Origin: Tritrichomonas musculus
Taxonomy: Eukaryota; Parabasalia; Tritrichomonadida; Tritrichomonadidae
DNA length: 64,000 bases
Reading direction: 5' to 3'
Assembly (NCBI GenBank): GCA_039105265.1
Contig: JAPFFF010000014.1
Coordinates: forward strand, 744,001-808,000
The notes beneath the pieces are model-generated. The model did not search any database. It was not told the origin of the DNA and was given only the letters and a program-made list of their open reading frames with translations. Shown in pieces: positions 43,489 through 53,840 of this stretch (position 1 is its first letter; every line of letters starts with the position of its first letter). The translations under genes and the position numbers were made by a program.

Positions 43489-46273
43489 TAAAATAATAAA
43501 CTTCATTAAATAAATAAATAAAAAATGAATAAAACGAAAAGAATTTGTTTAATAATGAAAGAAAAATAATTTAATCAGTTAATACAACAAATTCATGGAA
43601 TGTAGAAGATATATATCATGAATAAAAAAATAATTGCAAATGCCATTTAATCATTAATTTAAAAAGCATATATACATATGATATTAATTTTATATAATGA
43701 TTGATATAAAAATGTTTTTCTAGTAAAAAAAATTTAAAATTAATAATTGAAAGCTGGATATAAAAATAAAACAAAGGAGAACGGAGAACGTTTTTTTGTA
43801 CGTTAATAGGAAAAAATAAAACTCGTTTAAAATGCTATTAAATAAATATTTTAGCAATAGGAGCTAGGAAAGTTGCTTATTAATAAAGGATAAATATTTT
43901 TACAGGATTTAATATGATTTTTGACAACAAAAAATAAAGATTTTAATAATGGATTTGATAATTTTGAATTTAGGATAAAATTCTAAGGTAGCCACTTATA
44001 TAGAAGATTTGAAATGCTCAATTAATATTAATGATCATACCAAAAAAGAAATCGGTCGTAGAAATCTTTCATTATTTTATGAGAAAGAATTTGGAAAAAT
44101 TATTTATTACTAAACTTTTTGAATATGTTATTTTTCACTGCATACTCAATTACTTTCAAATTTAAAAAATAAATTGAGAGAGAATTTACACAATTTAAAT
44201 CATAATATTATTGTTAGTTTTACATTATATTTTATTTAATATTATATTTAACTAAGATTAAATTGTTTTATGAATTATGAAATTAAAAATATTCATCTGA
44301 ATTTTTGAATTAATTATAATCTTTAGTACTCAATATTTTAAAGCATTTGAAAAAAATAGGTACAAAACCTATTCAATAACAATTTCTTTTATTCTTCATC
44401 ATAGAATTAATATTATCTATATATTTCTATATTTATAGCTTTATAATTGTAGTTAAATGCTTGAAAAACTTTTGTTGATATCCAAAAAAGAAAAATTGCT
44501 CTTAATTTATTTTAAAAAACACGGTTACTATATAGGTTTTATAATTTTAAATTACATTTTTAATGTAAAAAATAAATTTATGCATTTCCTAATTTTATTT
44601 TGGTTATTTGATTAATTTAAAAATTTTCATAATAATTAAAAATATAGTTATGTTTATCCATCATAACATTAATATAATCAATTCCTACTATAAATTGTTT
44701 CCAACAAAGTTATTTTTATTTGGATCAAATGATAATTCATTTAAAAGTGATTTCTAATTAATTATTCATAGCATTACATATAATATAATATAATAAAATT
44801 AATATTTAATTATATTCAAATTATCAATTTAAAGATAAATCTTAAACAATAATTATCAAAAACAATTTTTTTTAATTCAATTTTTTTTATGCATTAAAAG
44901 TAACATATCTTCCAATAATTTAATAATATTTATATAACATCATTAATATAATTATATGTATATATACAATATATAAATAGATGTGATATAAATGTCTATT
45001 ATTATTCTGAATTGCAAAAAATTAGTAATTTTATAAAAAATCTTTTAATTAAATAATATTTTCTCTTTCAATAAAAAATGATAATTAAAAATTTATTATC
45101 AAAATATAAGAGCATTTTATAAAATGAAATTATATATTTTACACCGATTTAATATTTCTATTAAATATGATAATAAATAAATATATATTAAACTTAAATA
45201 TCATAAATATTTAAAATAATAATATAAATAAATATTTAAAAATATATTAAAAAAATGGTTTGGCCAATATATTGCGAGGATAATATTAAATTTTCATCAC
45301 TTTTATTTATAAGAAAAAAATTCTGAAAAGCTATAATCTCAGAAAATTGAATAACATAGCTCAGAAAACAAAAAAATAAAATTGAAAGAAAAAATAAATA
45401 ATATTCAATTTATTTTTATATTACTCAGACAATATCTTATTATAAAACACCAATTACTACTATATTATATTTATAAAATATAGATACATACATATTAAAA
45501 ACAAATATAACATTCAATATATTATTATTAAATAAGAATCCGTAAAAAAAATTCAAGTTACATTTCTTCTATGATATGTGTAACTTGGAATTGAGAGCTA
45601 TATGAAAATTTTTTTTTCAATTAACAAACTTTTTCTGAAAATTGATTTTTGTTTTGCAAATATCTTTTGTTTCTTACGATAAAAAGCCCTAATTGTCTAT
45701 CATTAATTTCTTAATATATAATATTATAATTAATTATAGAAGTAAAAAAACAAAATAATGTTTTGTCATAACCGACAACTCCGTCCTCCTTTAATAAAAC
45801 TATGAATAATTTCAGAAAAAATATAGAATTTTTTTCAGAGAGTCTTTGAAAATAATTAAAATACAAATATCTTCTAATTATTTAAAATTATTTAAAAATG
45901 CATATTCCAAGTAAATAGTCAAAAATTATTTTTATATATTTAATTTATAAATGTTGGTTGTAATTAATTAGATATTTAAAAAACTTCAAATATCCCGCAC
46001 CCTTAATGTTTATTTTATGAATCTAATATCAACCGCCAAAAAATCAACTTTTTGAGATGGGGTACTGATATTTTCACTGAAACTAGGTTCTCTGAAAATT
46101 TCCTCAATATTTAAATTCTTGAAGAAAGAAGAAATGTTTATTTCGTTATAAAAAGAAAACTACTAGAAAACGTTATTTTCGAAAATTTTAAAAATTTTGG
46201 GTAACATGTTTTTAGACTAATTTTAACCTTATAAATTTTGACCTTATTAATTATTTTATAGGAGTAATATATT
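43489..46273. other. AT-rich end of the 8-kb element and upstream flank
   Basis: No coding capacity is seen between the nested MITE and the element's right end (46002). The last 270 bp is the upstream region of the BAR-like gene and contains CAACTTTTTGAGATGG near 46048. Confidence 0.5.
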
Positions 46274-47896
46274 ATGAAGAATTTTTTCAAAAAAGCCAAA
46301 AAATCAATGACACTTGGCGTTGCTAAGGTTAAATCAGGCGTTTCTAGCGATGCAAAAAAGAGAGAAAACGAAGATCCTCAATTTATTGAGCAAACCACAA
46401 AAATGCGAAGTTTAAAGGCAGAATGCTTAAAGGTCATTAAGGCTTTAACCAATCTTGGAAGAGATATAGAGTCGCTTACTACATCTCTTGAATTGACAGG
46501 AAATACTTTCGGTGATGTTATTCAACCCGATTGTAACCCTTACTACCAATTTTCTAGTAAATCTCAAGAAGGTCTGCATGAATATGATACATATATGCAT
46601 AATTTTTCTTCATATTACCTCAAAAATGTTTTGATGAAACCTTTATACGATATGGACGCAGAACTTGAAAATCTCAATATGATTCGTGAAAAAAGGAAAA
46701 AAAATAAGGTTCTTTTACAACAAGAAGAGAAACACCTTAAATCAGCACAGGAAAAAAACAAAGAAGTTGATTATCATATTGAAAAAACAAGACTACGAAG
46801 AGAAAAATATGAACGGTATAATTCTCAGTTTTTGACTGGTGTTGCATCAATTTATGATCAAAGATCTGTTATTTTTGGGCAAGCATTTGACATTTATCAA
46901 TTCTACTTAGCTGAATTAGTTGAACTCCAAGAACGATGCATCCAACAAAATCTTATTACTTTTCCAATGGAAACTCTTCGTAGTCAAATTCAGTCATGCT
47001 CGTCAAAACCACAATTAAACTTGGCTTCCTCAACTCCAAATTCTTCATTTGGAGCCACACAGTCATCCCCATATAATTCACAATCTAATTTGAATTCAGG
47101 AAATCTTTCTCAGCAATATCAATCATTACCACCTAAATATAACCAATACCAATCTCCTCAACAACCAAATATTCAAACTCAGACGCCAGCTGTTGCACCA
47201 GTACAAAAACCAGCACCAGTGCAAGCACCAGCACCAATACAAACACCAGCACCAGTACAAACACCAGCACCAATACAAACACCAGCACCAGTACAAACAC
47301 CAGCACCAGTACAAACACCAGCACCAGTACAAACACCAGCACCAGTACAAACACCAGCACCAATACAAACACCAGCACCAATACAAACACCAGCACCAGT
47401 ACAAACACCAGCACCAGTACAAAAACCAGCACCAATACAAACACCAGCACCAATACAAACACCAGCACCAATACAAACACCAGCACCAATACAAACACCA
47501 GCACCAATACAAACACCAGCACCAATACAAACACCAGCACCAGTACAAAAACCAGCACCAATACAAACACCAGCACCAATACAAACACCAGCACCAATAC
47601 AAACACCAGCACCAATACAAACACCAGCACCAATACAAAAACCAGCACCAGTACAAAAACCAGCACCAGTACAAACACCAGCACCAGTACGAATACCGCC
47701 ACCAGCACAAAAATCTACACCATTACAAACATCTGGACAAGTGATAATACCTCCACCAGCACAAAAAATAGCACTTATCCAGACACCTGTACCAGTGCAA
47801 ATACCCGCACCAGCCCAAACGAATCCTTCACGAAATAATCAAGATCAAACGTATGACATTCCAATAAATCCGTACTCAGGACCTGGTCCGAGTTGA
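46274..47896 (+). CDS. BAR-like protein with (QTPAPx)n proline-rich tail
   Basis: The 540-residue protein is in two parts. Residues 1-235 form long amphipathic helices with a basic N-terminus (MKNFFKKAKKSMTLGVAKVK) and a heptad-rich central helix (KHLKSAQEKNKEVDYHIEKT). This fits an amphiphysin/endophilin-type BAR domain that binds and curves membranes. From about residue 309 to 475 the chain is a hexapeptide repeat QTPAPI/QTPAPV, with some KPAPV variants, encoded by an 18-bp minisatellite. A less regular Pro-rich end follows. Such tails bind SH3 domains, and one SH3 protein is encoded at 21512-22519; an interaction is speculation. Repeat number is probably variable between strains. Confidence 0.75.
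   Translation: MKNFFKKAKKSMTLGVAKVKSGVSSDAKKRENEDPQFIEQTTKMRSLKAECLKVIKALTNLGRDIESLTTSLELTGNTFGDVIQPDCNPYYQFSSKSQEGLHEYDTYMHNFSSYYLKNVLMKPLYDMDAELENLNMIREKRKKNKVLLQQEEKHLKSAQEKNKEVDYHIEKTRLRREKYERYNSQFLTGVASIYDQRSVIFGQAFDIYQFYLAELVELQERCIQQNLITFPMETLRSQIQSCSSKPQLNLASSTPNSSFGATQSSPYNSQSNLNSGNLSQQYQSLPPKYNQYQSPQQPNIQTQTPAVAPVQKPAPVQAPAPIQTPAPVQTPAPIQTPAPVQTPAPVQTPAPVQTPAPVQTPAPIQTPAPIQTPAPVQTPAPVQKPAPIQTPAPIQTPAPIQTPAPIQTPAPIQTPAPIQTPAPVQKPAPIQTPAPIQTPAPIQTPAPIQTPAPIQKPAPVQKPAPVQTPAPVRIPPPAQKSTPLQTSGQVIIPPPAQKIALIQTPVPVQIPAPAQTNPSRNNQDQTYDIPINPYSGPGPS
47200..47690 (+). repeat. 18-bp coding minisatellite, about 27 units
   Basis: The unit CCAGCACCAATACAAACA (or GTACAAACA / GTACAAAAA variants) is repeated with almost no indels and keeps frame. 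Ile/Val and Thr/Lys variants are arranged in blocks (Val-type early, Ile-type in the middle), which suggests recent block duplications. Confidence 0.92.
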
Positions 47897-48025
47897 CATC
47901 TAAATAAATCATCTGAATTTCTTCATTTCAAAGAACAGTTATTAAAATTATGTATTCTCAACACTCATATATTTACTTATATTTTTTTAGTTCGAATCCA
48001 TTTAAATTTTTTATAAAGGAACATT

Positions 48026-48043
48026 TTAGTATCTAGATACTAA
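48026..48043. repeat. Perfect 18-bp palindrome in a convergent spacer
   Basis: TTAGTATCTAGATACTAA lies between the end of the BAR-like gene and the end of the hydrolase gene, about 80 bp from the latter. It could be a two-way 3'-end signal or chance. Confidence 0.5.
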
Positions 48044-48122
48044 GGAAATAATGAAAGAGATGAGATATTTTATTATTAACATAAATTGGTATTATTAGTG
48101 ATACATAAAAATTTTTCGCTTG

Positions 48123-49100
48123 TTAAGAATTGTTATTCTCTTGGTTCAACATATCATTTAATGATTTAAAGTGAGCTTCATTTTCTGGATTTTCAGCATT
48201 TGCGTTATCATGGAAATATTTTTCTTCATCAATTTGAATATCTAAATGCTTCAAGATAAAAGTACATGCTTTATTGATCCAGTCTGATCCACGAGATCCG
48301 TTATGCCCATTATTTACTTGAACAAATTCTTTTTCCGAATTAGAATATGCAGCAAAAATCTGTTTCCCTTCCTCAAAAGGAACAAATTCGTCATCAATTG
48401 CAGCGCAAATCAAAAGTGGAGGCTGACCAGGATCTTTAGCAGCTTTTAGTGGGGAAACTTTAGAAATATCAAATTTAGCAATTCCATTTATTCTAAGTTT
48501 TAGAATCCAAATAGCACCAGGACAAAATGCTGATGGTACTTTATTGTTAGTAGCAATTGCAGTACAGACATCATTTATTGACGTATACGCTGAATCGACA
48601 ACTTTGCATTTAATTAAGTCATTTATAGTCAAAACAGCAGTTGATGCACCCATTGAACGACCCCATAGGGCGAAGGGTCCCTTTTTGAAGGTTTCTGATA
48701 ATTCATGTATGATGAATTGAAGGTCTTCTGATTCATAATGACCAAGAGATATATAATCACCGTCACTATTTCCGCTTCCTGTAAAATCAAAGCAAAAAAG
48801 GGCCGCACCATAAGAACAAATATTTGGTACAAGGAATTTTCCTTCTTTTTGCGATGATGAATTTCCATGTAGATAAATAACACAAGGAGCTGGTTGGAAA
48901 AGATCTATTCCCTTTTTTAAATAAATTGATCCAACAATTCGTTGATTTCGATGATTATATAAAGCGATTGAGTGGCGATTATAAACAATTCCATCATTAC
49001 TGTACATGGCCAATGGAAGAAGTTCAGGGTTATAAACACGGCGTGGAGGCCGGATTATCCAATTTACAGCTTGATCTAAAAGATTTTGTTGTTTATTCAT
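48123..49100 (-). CDS. Alpha/beta hydrolase, serine peptidase-like (clan SC)
   Basis: 325-residue soluble alpha/beta hydrolase. Visible elements: oxyanion-hole loop YLHGNSSS (77-83), nucleophile elbow GRSMGA with Ser149, acid Asp in AAIDDEFVP (236/237) and catalytic His in NNGHNGSRG (His266). The layout matches the BAAT/ABHD13-ABHD17-like group, often annotated in trichomonads as clan SC serine peptidases, so the substrate could be a peptide, lipid or thioester. There is no signal peptide or membrane anchor; the RPPRRVYNP segment near the N-terminus is typical of the group. A CTTTTTGAAT motif lies about 115 bp upstream of the start. Confidence 0.85.
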   Translation of the reverse strand: MNKQQNLLDQAVNWIIRPPRRVYNPELLPLAMYSNDGIVYNRHSIALYNHRNQRIVGSIYLKKGIDLFQPAPCVIYLHGNSSSQKEGKFLVPNICSYGAALFCFDFTGSGNSDGDYISLGHYESEDLQFIIHELSETFKKGPFALWGRSMGASTAVLTINDLIKCKVVDSAYTSINDVCTAIATNNKVPSAFCPGAIWILKLRINGIAKFDISKVSPLKAAKDPGQPPLLICAAIDDEFVPFEEGKQIFAAYSNSEKEFVQVNNGHNGSRGSDWINKACTFILKHLDIQIDEEKYFHDNANAENPENEAHFKSLNDMLNQENNNS

Positions 49101-49968
49101 ATGGCTTCAATTTTTATTTATTCTGAGTAATACGATTAAAGTATTCTTTCAATTTGATAAACTAAACCTATAGTAATTGAAAAAATGATCGTATTCAGCT
49201 AGGGATATAAAGTCGAATTCAAAAAGCTTGGGACAACTTCTCAAATAAATTCTGATAAAAGTGAAAAACACAATCTTCTCTTCAATTAATTTTTTTCTTG
49301 ATTTATTTTTTGATCTTCTCTGAAATATTTATCATTTTTTGAACATTATCCATGTGCAAAAAATATATGTTTTTATATAAAAATAATATGTAAATTGTAT
49401 TCATATATTTTTTATATAAAAATGAAATATGAATACAATCGATTATTATTTTTACATTGCAATGTTAATTGGTTTATTAATTATATGATACAAAAACTTC
49501 ACGTTAAGTTCAAATCATTTCTCCGATGCATTGGTGGAGCGTATTTCAGGTTTTAGGCGATATATGAATAATCAGATTATAATATAATAAAAATAATGAT
49601 TATAAGGTTAAATATCAAATATTGAACTAGATACAATTCATTTTATCAAACTTTTTTTAATAAAAATCGATTTTCGAAAAATATATACGATAAATTTAAG
49701 AGATGATAGTTTTAACAAAGTATTTGATACATGGCAAATATAAAAAATTAATTTTAAATATTCTATACTAATCCATCATCGTGATATCAACAAATGAATA
49801 AAAAAATGTATATTTACTTGATTTAAATATTTTTCTCCCATTATTTTTGATTGATATAAATTAAATTTCAAGCGAATTTTGGAAATATTTATTTTTGAAA
49901 AAGATATTTTGAAAAAATGATTTCGCAAAAATACGTTATTTAAGTTACTATGCCCTTCTTTTCTCTAC
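49101..49968. other. Intergenic, AT-rich
   Basis: Promoter side of the hydrolase. TTGTATTCATAT at about 49395 faces ATATGAATACAA at about 49427, a 12-bp inverted pair. Nothing else was recognised. Confidence 0.5.
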
Positions 49969-50362
49969 TACAGTAAGGTTTCAAAATTGGAAAACGTTTC
50001 AAAATAGGAAAATCGACTTTTTGAGAAAAAAATTTTCATTAATAAAAATGAAAGAAATAAAGAAATAGAGAGAAAATCTTGTTTAAACCTACCATTTTAA
50101 GAAATAATATTTCCATGATTAAGTTTATCACACAGCTGTTTGCGACATTATATTCATCAAATAGTGCTTTCCTATCTCTATATGAAAAAATGAGCATCAT
50201 TCAAAAAGTGGATTTTCCATTTTTGCAACGCTATAAAGGAAAATCCAAATTTGAATTAAATTCGTTATTTTGACTTTTATTTTAAATTCATTTTAATCGT
50301 TTTCTATGAAAAAGTAGATTTTCCTCTTTTGAGACGTTTTTGAATTTTACAACCTTACTGTA
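49969..50362. mobile_element. TA-flanked MITE with CAGTAAGG ends (Tc1/pogo type)
   Basis: The element spans 49971-50360, bounded by TA. The ends CAGTAAGGTT match perfectly and similarity of the two arms continues inward for about 65 bp (AAAATT, AAAACGT, CTCAAAA or TTCAAAA, then GGAAAATC and ACTTTTT). CAGT-type ends with TA duplications are usual for Tc1 and pogo families. The interior does not code for a protein. The pogo-like transposase remnant at 26345 shows the family has been present. Confidence 0.78.
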
Positions 50363-50519
50363 GAGAATCTCTAGGAATTGTTCCACTTTTTCTGTAGATT
50401 AGAGAATAATAAAAATTTGGGATATCTGACAATTTTTGAAAGAAATGTAGTTTTTTAAATAACAAAATAAATGAACATCTTCCTATTAAATTGAAAATTA
50501 GCGATGTTCTAATTAAATC

Positions 50520-51813
50520 TTAAGGGTGTACTTGATAATTCTGAAGAAAAAATTCAATGAGCTTTCTCAAAAGCAACAATTATTAATTTTAAAAATATAA
50601 ATTTTATTTTAAATACAATACAATAAATAAATAAATATAATAGTAATTATTTTTATATTTAGATCTCAAAAAAAAACTGATTTTCAAAAAAATTATTAAG
50701 AAAATCTCTTTAAAAAAAGATTATATAACTTATTTTTAAATATATATAAATTTATTTTCATTTATTAATTTATATTTAAATATATATTTAATATTTTTCT
50801 AATATTTCATGAGATACAAAAAGAAATAATAATATAAAACTTTTTATGATATTTATTTTATTATCAGAATTATATAACTTTTTGTGAAAGACATTATGAT
50901 TTTATATCATACATAAACCTTCTTATTAATAATATTATTTGCATTTATTATTCATTTTTCTGTGTTTATATAAATTTTATATTATATAAATGTTAATATT
51001 AAATTATTTTTGGAAATATTTACTGTAATATTAATTCTTTTAAAATTAAAAAAAATATATTTAATTTTTTTTTATGTTAAAAACTTTATTAGGAAAAATA
51101 TTATCAAATGATTTTTAAGAATATATTTATATATTTATATTATAGATATTTAAATAGAATAATATTATATAAATAAATTATAGAAAGATAGATATAATCT
51201 TATTATAATAAAAAAAATAATTTATGAAAAAGTTTAAAAATATTTTTTCTATTTGAGAATATTTGAAAGATCAATTCAATATATAATTTTTGGTTTTTTT
51301 AATTTTGATAATATTTATTGATGCATATAATATTTAACATGTAACAATATTTAAATAATATATAGTTATAAATAAAATAATAAATAGAGATAAATATATA
51401 AAAATAAATGTTTACTGAATAAAATAAATTTAAATTAATTTTATCTATTATTAAAAATTGTTCATATATTTCAAATTTTTCTGAAATAATTATTTTATTC
51501 AATTTTTTTGTGAAATTATTTCCTTCCTGTAAAAATGAAATAAATAACATAAAACTAAGACCAAAATTATAAAAAAAATATTTCAATCATAAAAATATTT
51601 AATTTCTAAACTATCTAAACTTTTTCCGAAAGAGCAACCATTGAATTTATTTTCTACGATAACGTATTAAATTGGATATTCGTCTTGATCGTTTAGGAGA
51701 AAAAATGTGCAAATTGACCTAAACTTTTTCCGAAAAAGCCACCATTGAATTTATTTTCTATAAGATTTTTGTATTTTGAAAGGTTTATATATTTTACAGC
51801 AGTACACCCTTAA
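50520..51813. mobile_element. Non-autonomous TTAA-flanked element (Kolobok-like family, copy B)
   Basis: The element spans 50524-51809 with perfect 9-bp ends GGGTGTACT and TTAA on both sides (50520-50523, 51810-51813). It shares subterminal words with copy A: AATTCAATGAG(C/A)TTTCTCAAA at the left and TTGACCTAAACTTTTTC at the right. Near the right end CTAAACTTTTTCCGAAA..CCATTGAATTTATTT occurs twice, about 105 bp apart. There is no transposase. The right end lies only 134 bp upstream of the eIF4E-like ATG. Confidence 0.8.
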
Positions 51814-51946
51814 ATTCAAAAAAAAAAATCTGTATCAAACTTTTCAAATCACATTTCATCAACGACGATCATCTTTTCTAAACCAGAAATTTTTTTTCAA
51901 TTCAAATTGTCTATGTTTGCTTGAATCTAAGCGAATAAATTCATAT

Positions 51947-52540
51947 ATGAGTCACAATTTAAATTCTCCTTGGACATTTTACTATTTTGAAAAAGCAAAT
52001 CCTCAAAATCCTGATGACACATACGATAAGTGCATTCATAAAATCGCGAAAGTTTATACAGCAGAAGAATTTTGGCATTATTATTCTCATATAAATAAAC
52101 CTGATCAACTTGAACCAAGATTTTCTCTCCATTTCTTTAGAAATGATTCTCGTGCAATGTGGGAAGATCCAGAAAATCAAAATGGAGGCGCTTTCTTTTA
52201 CAAAGTTAATGATAAATCTCAAACGAAATATTTATGGGAAAGACTTTTGTTGAATTTAATAGGTGAACAACTAAATGAAGATATTATTGGGGTTGTAGTT
52301 ACGCCAAGACCAAAACTTGACTTTATATATATTTGGCATAAAACAGCCGAAAGTGAAGAAATAAGATTAGAAATATGTAGGCAATTACAAAATTTATTTG
52401 AACTTCCATTACAATTCACAATTGGTTATAATATATTTAACCAAAAAAATCATGAACAAAGATTAAATTACATAATAACCAAAACAGGCCCAGTATTACA
52501 GACAGCGAATAACGAACCTAAACAACCGAAAAAGCAATAG
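51947..52540 (+). CDS. eIF4E-family cap-binding protein
   Basis: mRNA 5'-cap-binding protein of the eIF4E family, involved in recruiting mRNA for translation. I start it at ATG 51947 (197 residues); the frame is open 57 codons further upstream, but that part runs into the MITE and has no domain character. A TCATATA initiator-like site directly precedes the ATG. Family blocks: SPWTFYYFEK (first Trp strand), TAEEFWHYYSHINKP, MWEDPENQNGGAFFY with the cap-stacking Trp and the cap-contacting Glu, and LWERLLLNLIGEQL followed by DIIGVVVTPRPKLDFIYIW. Class (eIF4E-1 or 4EHP-like) cannot be told. The MITE end 134 bp upstream may touch its promoter. Confidence 0.85.
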   Translation: MSHNLNSPWTFYYFEKANPQNPDDTYDKCIHKIAKVYTAEEFWHYYSHINKPDQLEPRFSLHFFRNDSRAMWEDPENQNGGAFFYKVNDKSQTKYLWERLLLNLIGEQLNEDIIGVVVTPRPKLDFIYIWHKTAESEEIRLEICRQLQNLFELPLQFTIGYNIFNQKNHEQRLNYIITKTGPVLQTANNEPKQPKKQ

Positions 52541-52772
52541 AAAAGAAGTTTTCTAATTTTATTGATTAATGCTCTTATATCAATACTTTCCATATTGTAT
52601 TTGTTAGAAATATACCAACTATCTTTTTAATCTAAACAAATAAATGATATTATAAAAAACCATTTCTAATTTGTAATTTTTTTTCTAATGAGCGCATTTT
52701 TTTACTTACTTCAATGTTTTATTTACAATGAATGAATAGCCATGAATTAAAACAATAGAGAAATATAACTTT

Positions 52773-53840
52773 TTAAGCATTAATTATTTGTCCACCAGTT
52801 GCATCAATAGTGCACTTTAGCTGAGGATAAACATTTTTAAAAACATTATTATCAAAGCAAACGACATAAACATCTAGTCCAGATAATTCAATAACACTTT
52901 TACAATCATTAATTGCATTACAAATAATATTGAATGGGTTATGAAAAACTCCACCACCAAGAAGAGTTAAAAAACATTTTTTTGATCCTTTTCTATCAGG
53001 AAATTTGATTGAATTATCCCAAGCGGCGAGAATTGTTGCTCGATATTCTGCTTTTAATATTTGACCTCCAATTTCGTAAGTAAAATCATTTACGATTACA
53101 TTTCGTGGAAAACTAAAAGCTGCACAGAAAACTTGATGCGTAATTTGTTTACTATCTGGATTTAAAATCATACCATTTTTTCCTCTGTTCATAGTGATTT
53201 GACAATTTTGATGAACACCAATCTGATATTTATCAAAATCTGACCAATCAAAACTTTGAGACTTTAATCTTTCACATTCATTTTGATTTATTTTAACATA
53301 TCCATGCTCGATTTTTAGTGGCGTACGACTTAGTAATTCAATTTCTTTTTTTAATTGACCAATTGCTCCATCATTATGCAATACAAAATAATTTCTATAA
53401 GTAACTGCAGGACCAGCTGAAACAGCACAAACTGGACCTTGAGCATGATTTTGGACGTAAGAATTAACACCTTTATATGCTGTTTGTTTACTTCCGAGAA
53501 ATTCAAGACAATTAAAATTTGATGCTACTTGAAATGTTGCACCATCAAAGTCAGGGTGATTTTGAGCACACATAACATCAACAAGATAAAGTTTTGATGA
53601 CTTCATCCCATTTCCATGTATTATATTTAAGTGGCCACCATTACGAGGCTCATGATTTTGAAATGATGAAACACTACAAGTTGCAAATTTTCCAGCCGTA
53701 AATTTTTTTTGGTTTTTCTTTGAAAATAACACAGCTCCTTCTTCATTTTGCTCACATTCCATAAATTTAGAAACATTTTCTGGAGAGTCAGAAAATCCAA
53801 AAAGAGTTTCAAACCAGTTAAGAGGATTTATTATACTCAT
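52773..53840 (-). CDS. Conserved protein, possibly macrodomain-like
   Basis: 355 residues, function not recognised with certainty. Distinctive blocks are DGATFQVASNFNCLEF, a QGPVCAVSAGPAVTYRNYF segment, and LTLLGGGVFHNPFNIICNAI near the C-terminus. The last resembles the glycine-rich ADP-ribose-binding loop of macrodomains (LGxGxFxNP followed by a helix), and the VDVMCAQN and IDATGG ends also fit an alternating beta/alpha fold. If so it may bind or cleave ADP-ribose. There are no membrane segments. It ends in TAAA. It is convergent with the eIF4E-like gene. The macrodomain call is an inference from motif shape. Confidence 0.6.
   Translation of the reverse strand: MSIINPLNWFETLFGFSDSPENVSKFMECEQNEEGAVLFSKKNQKKFTAGKFATCSVSSFQNHEPRNGGHLNIIHGNGMKSSKLYLVDVMCAQNHPDFDGATFQVASNFNCLEFLGSKQTAYKGVNSYVQNHAQGPVCAVSAGPAVTYRNYFVLHNDGAIGQLKKEIELLSRTPLKIEHGYVKINQNECERLKSQSFDWSDFDKYQIGVHQNCQITMNRGKNGMILNPDSKQITHQVFCAAFSFPRNVIVNDFTYEIGGQILKAEYRATILAAWDNSIKFPDRKGSKKCFLTLLGGGVFHNPFNIICNAINDCKSVIELSGLDVYVVCFDNNVFKNVYPQLKCTIDATGGQIINA

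Larger units (their letters stand above)
38033..46006. mobile_element. Autonomous TTAA-flanked Kolobok-like transposon (~8 kb)
   Basis: The element runs from GGGTGCAGTATACTTGAG at 38037 to a right end that reads inward GGGTGCGGGATATTTGAA, ending at 46002 (14 of 18 match). TTAA flanks it at 38033-38036 and 46003-46006. It carries one transposase gene (39898-41241, minus), five 30-bp iterons just upstream of that gene, 263-bp direct repeats near the left end, and a nested TA-flanked element (42005-43486). The rest is very AT-rich and empty, and 8 kb is long for one gene, so other insertions may have swelled it. TTAA targets are known for Kolobok and piggyBac; the transposase favours Kolobok. 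Confidence 0.68.

Noticed and set aside
47126-47744. Long open frames (183-194 codons) in other frames over the minisatellite
   Set aside because: They are shadows of the 18-bp repeat (CWCLYW-, LVFVLV- and QHQYKH-type peptides) and only the PAPxQT frame joins a domain-bearing protein.
47985-48000. tRNA T-arm-like AGTTCGAATCC
   Set aside because: No matching stem, anticodon arm or acceptor stem around it. No tRNA, rRNA or snRNA could be supported anywhere in the window.
50079-50273. 64-codon frame inside the CAGTAAGG MITE
   Set aside because: Lies between and partly within the arms and has no recognisable domain.
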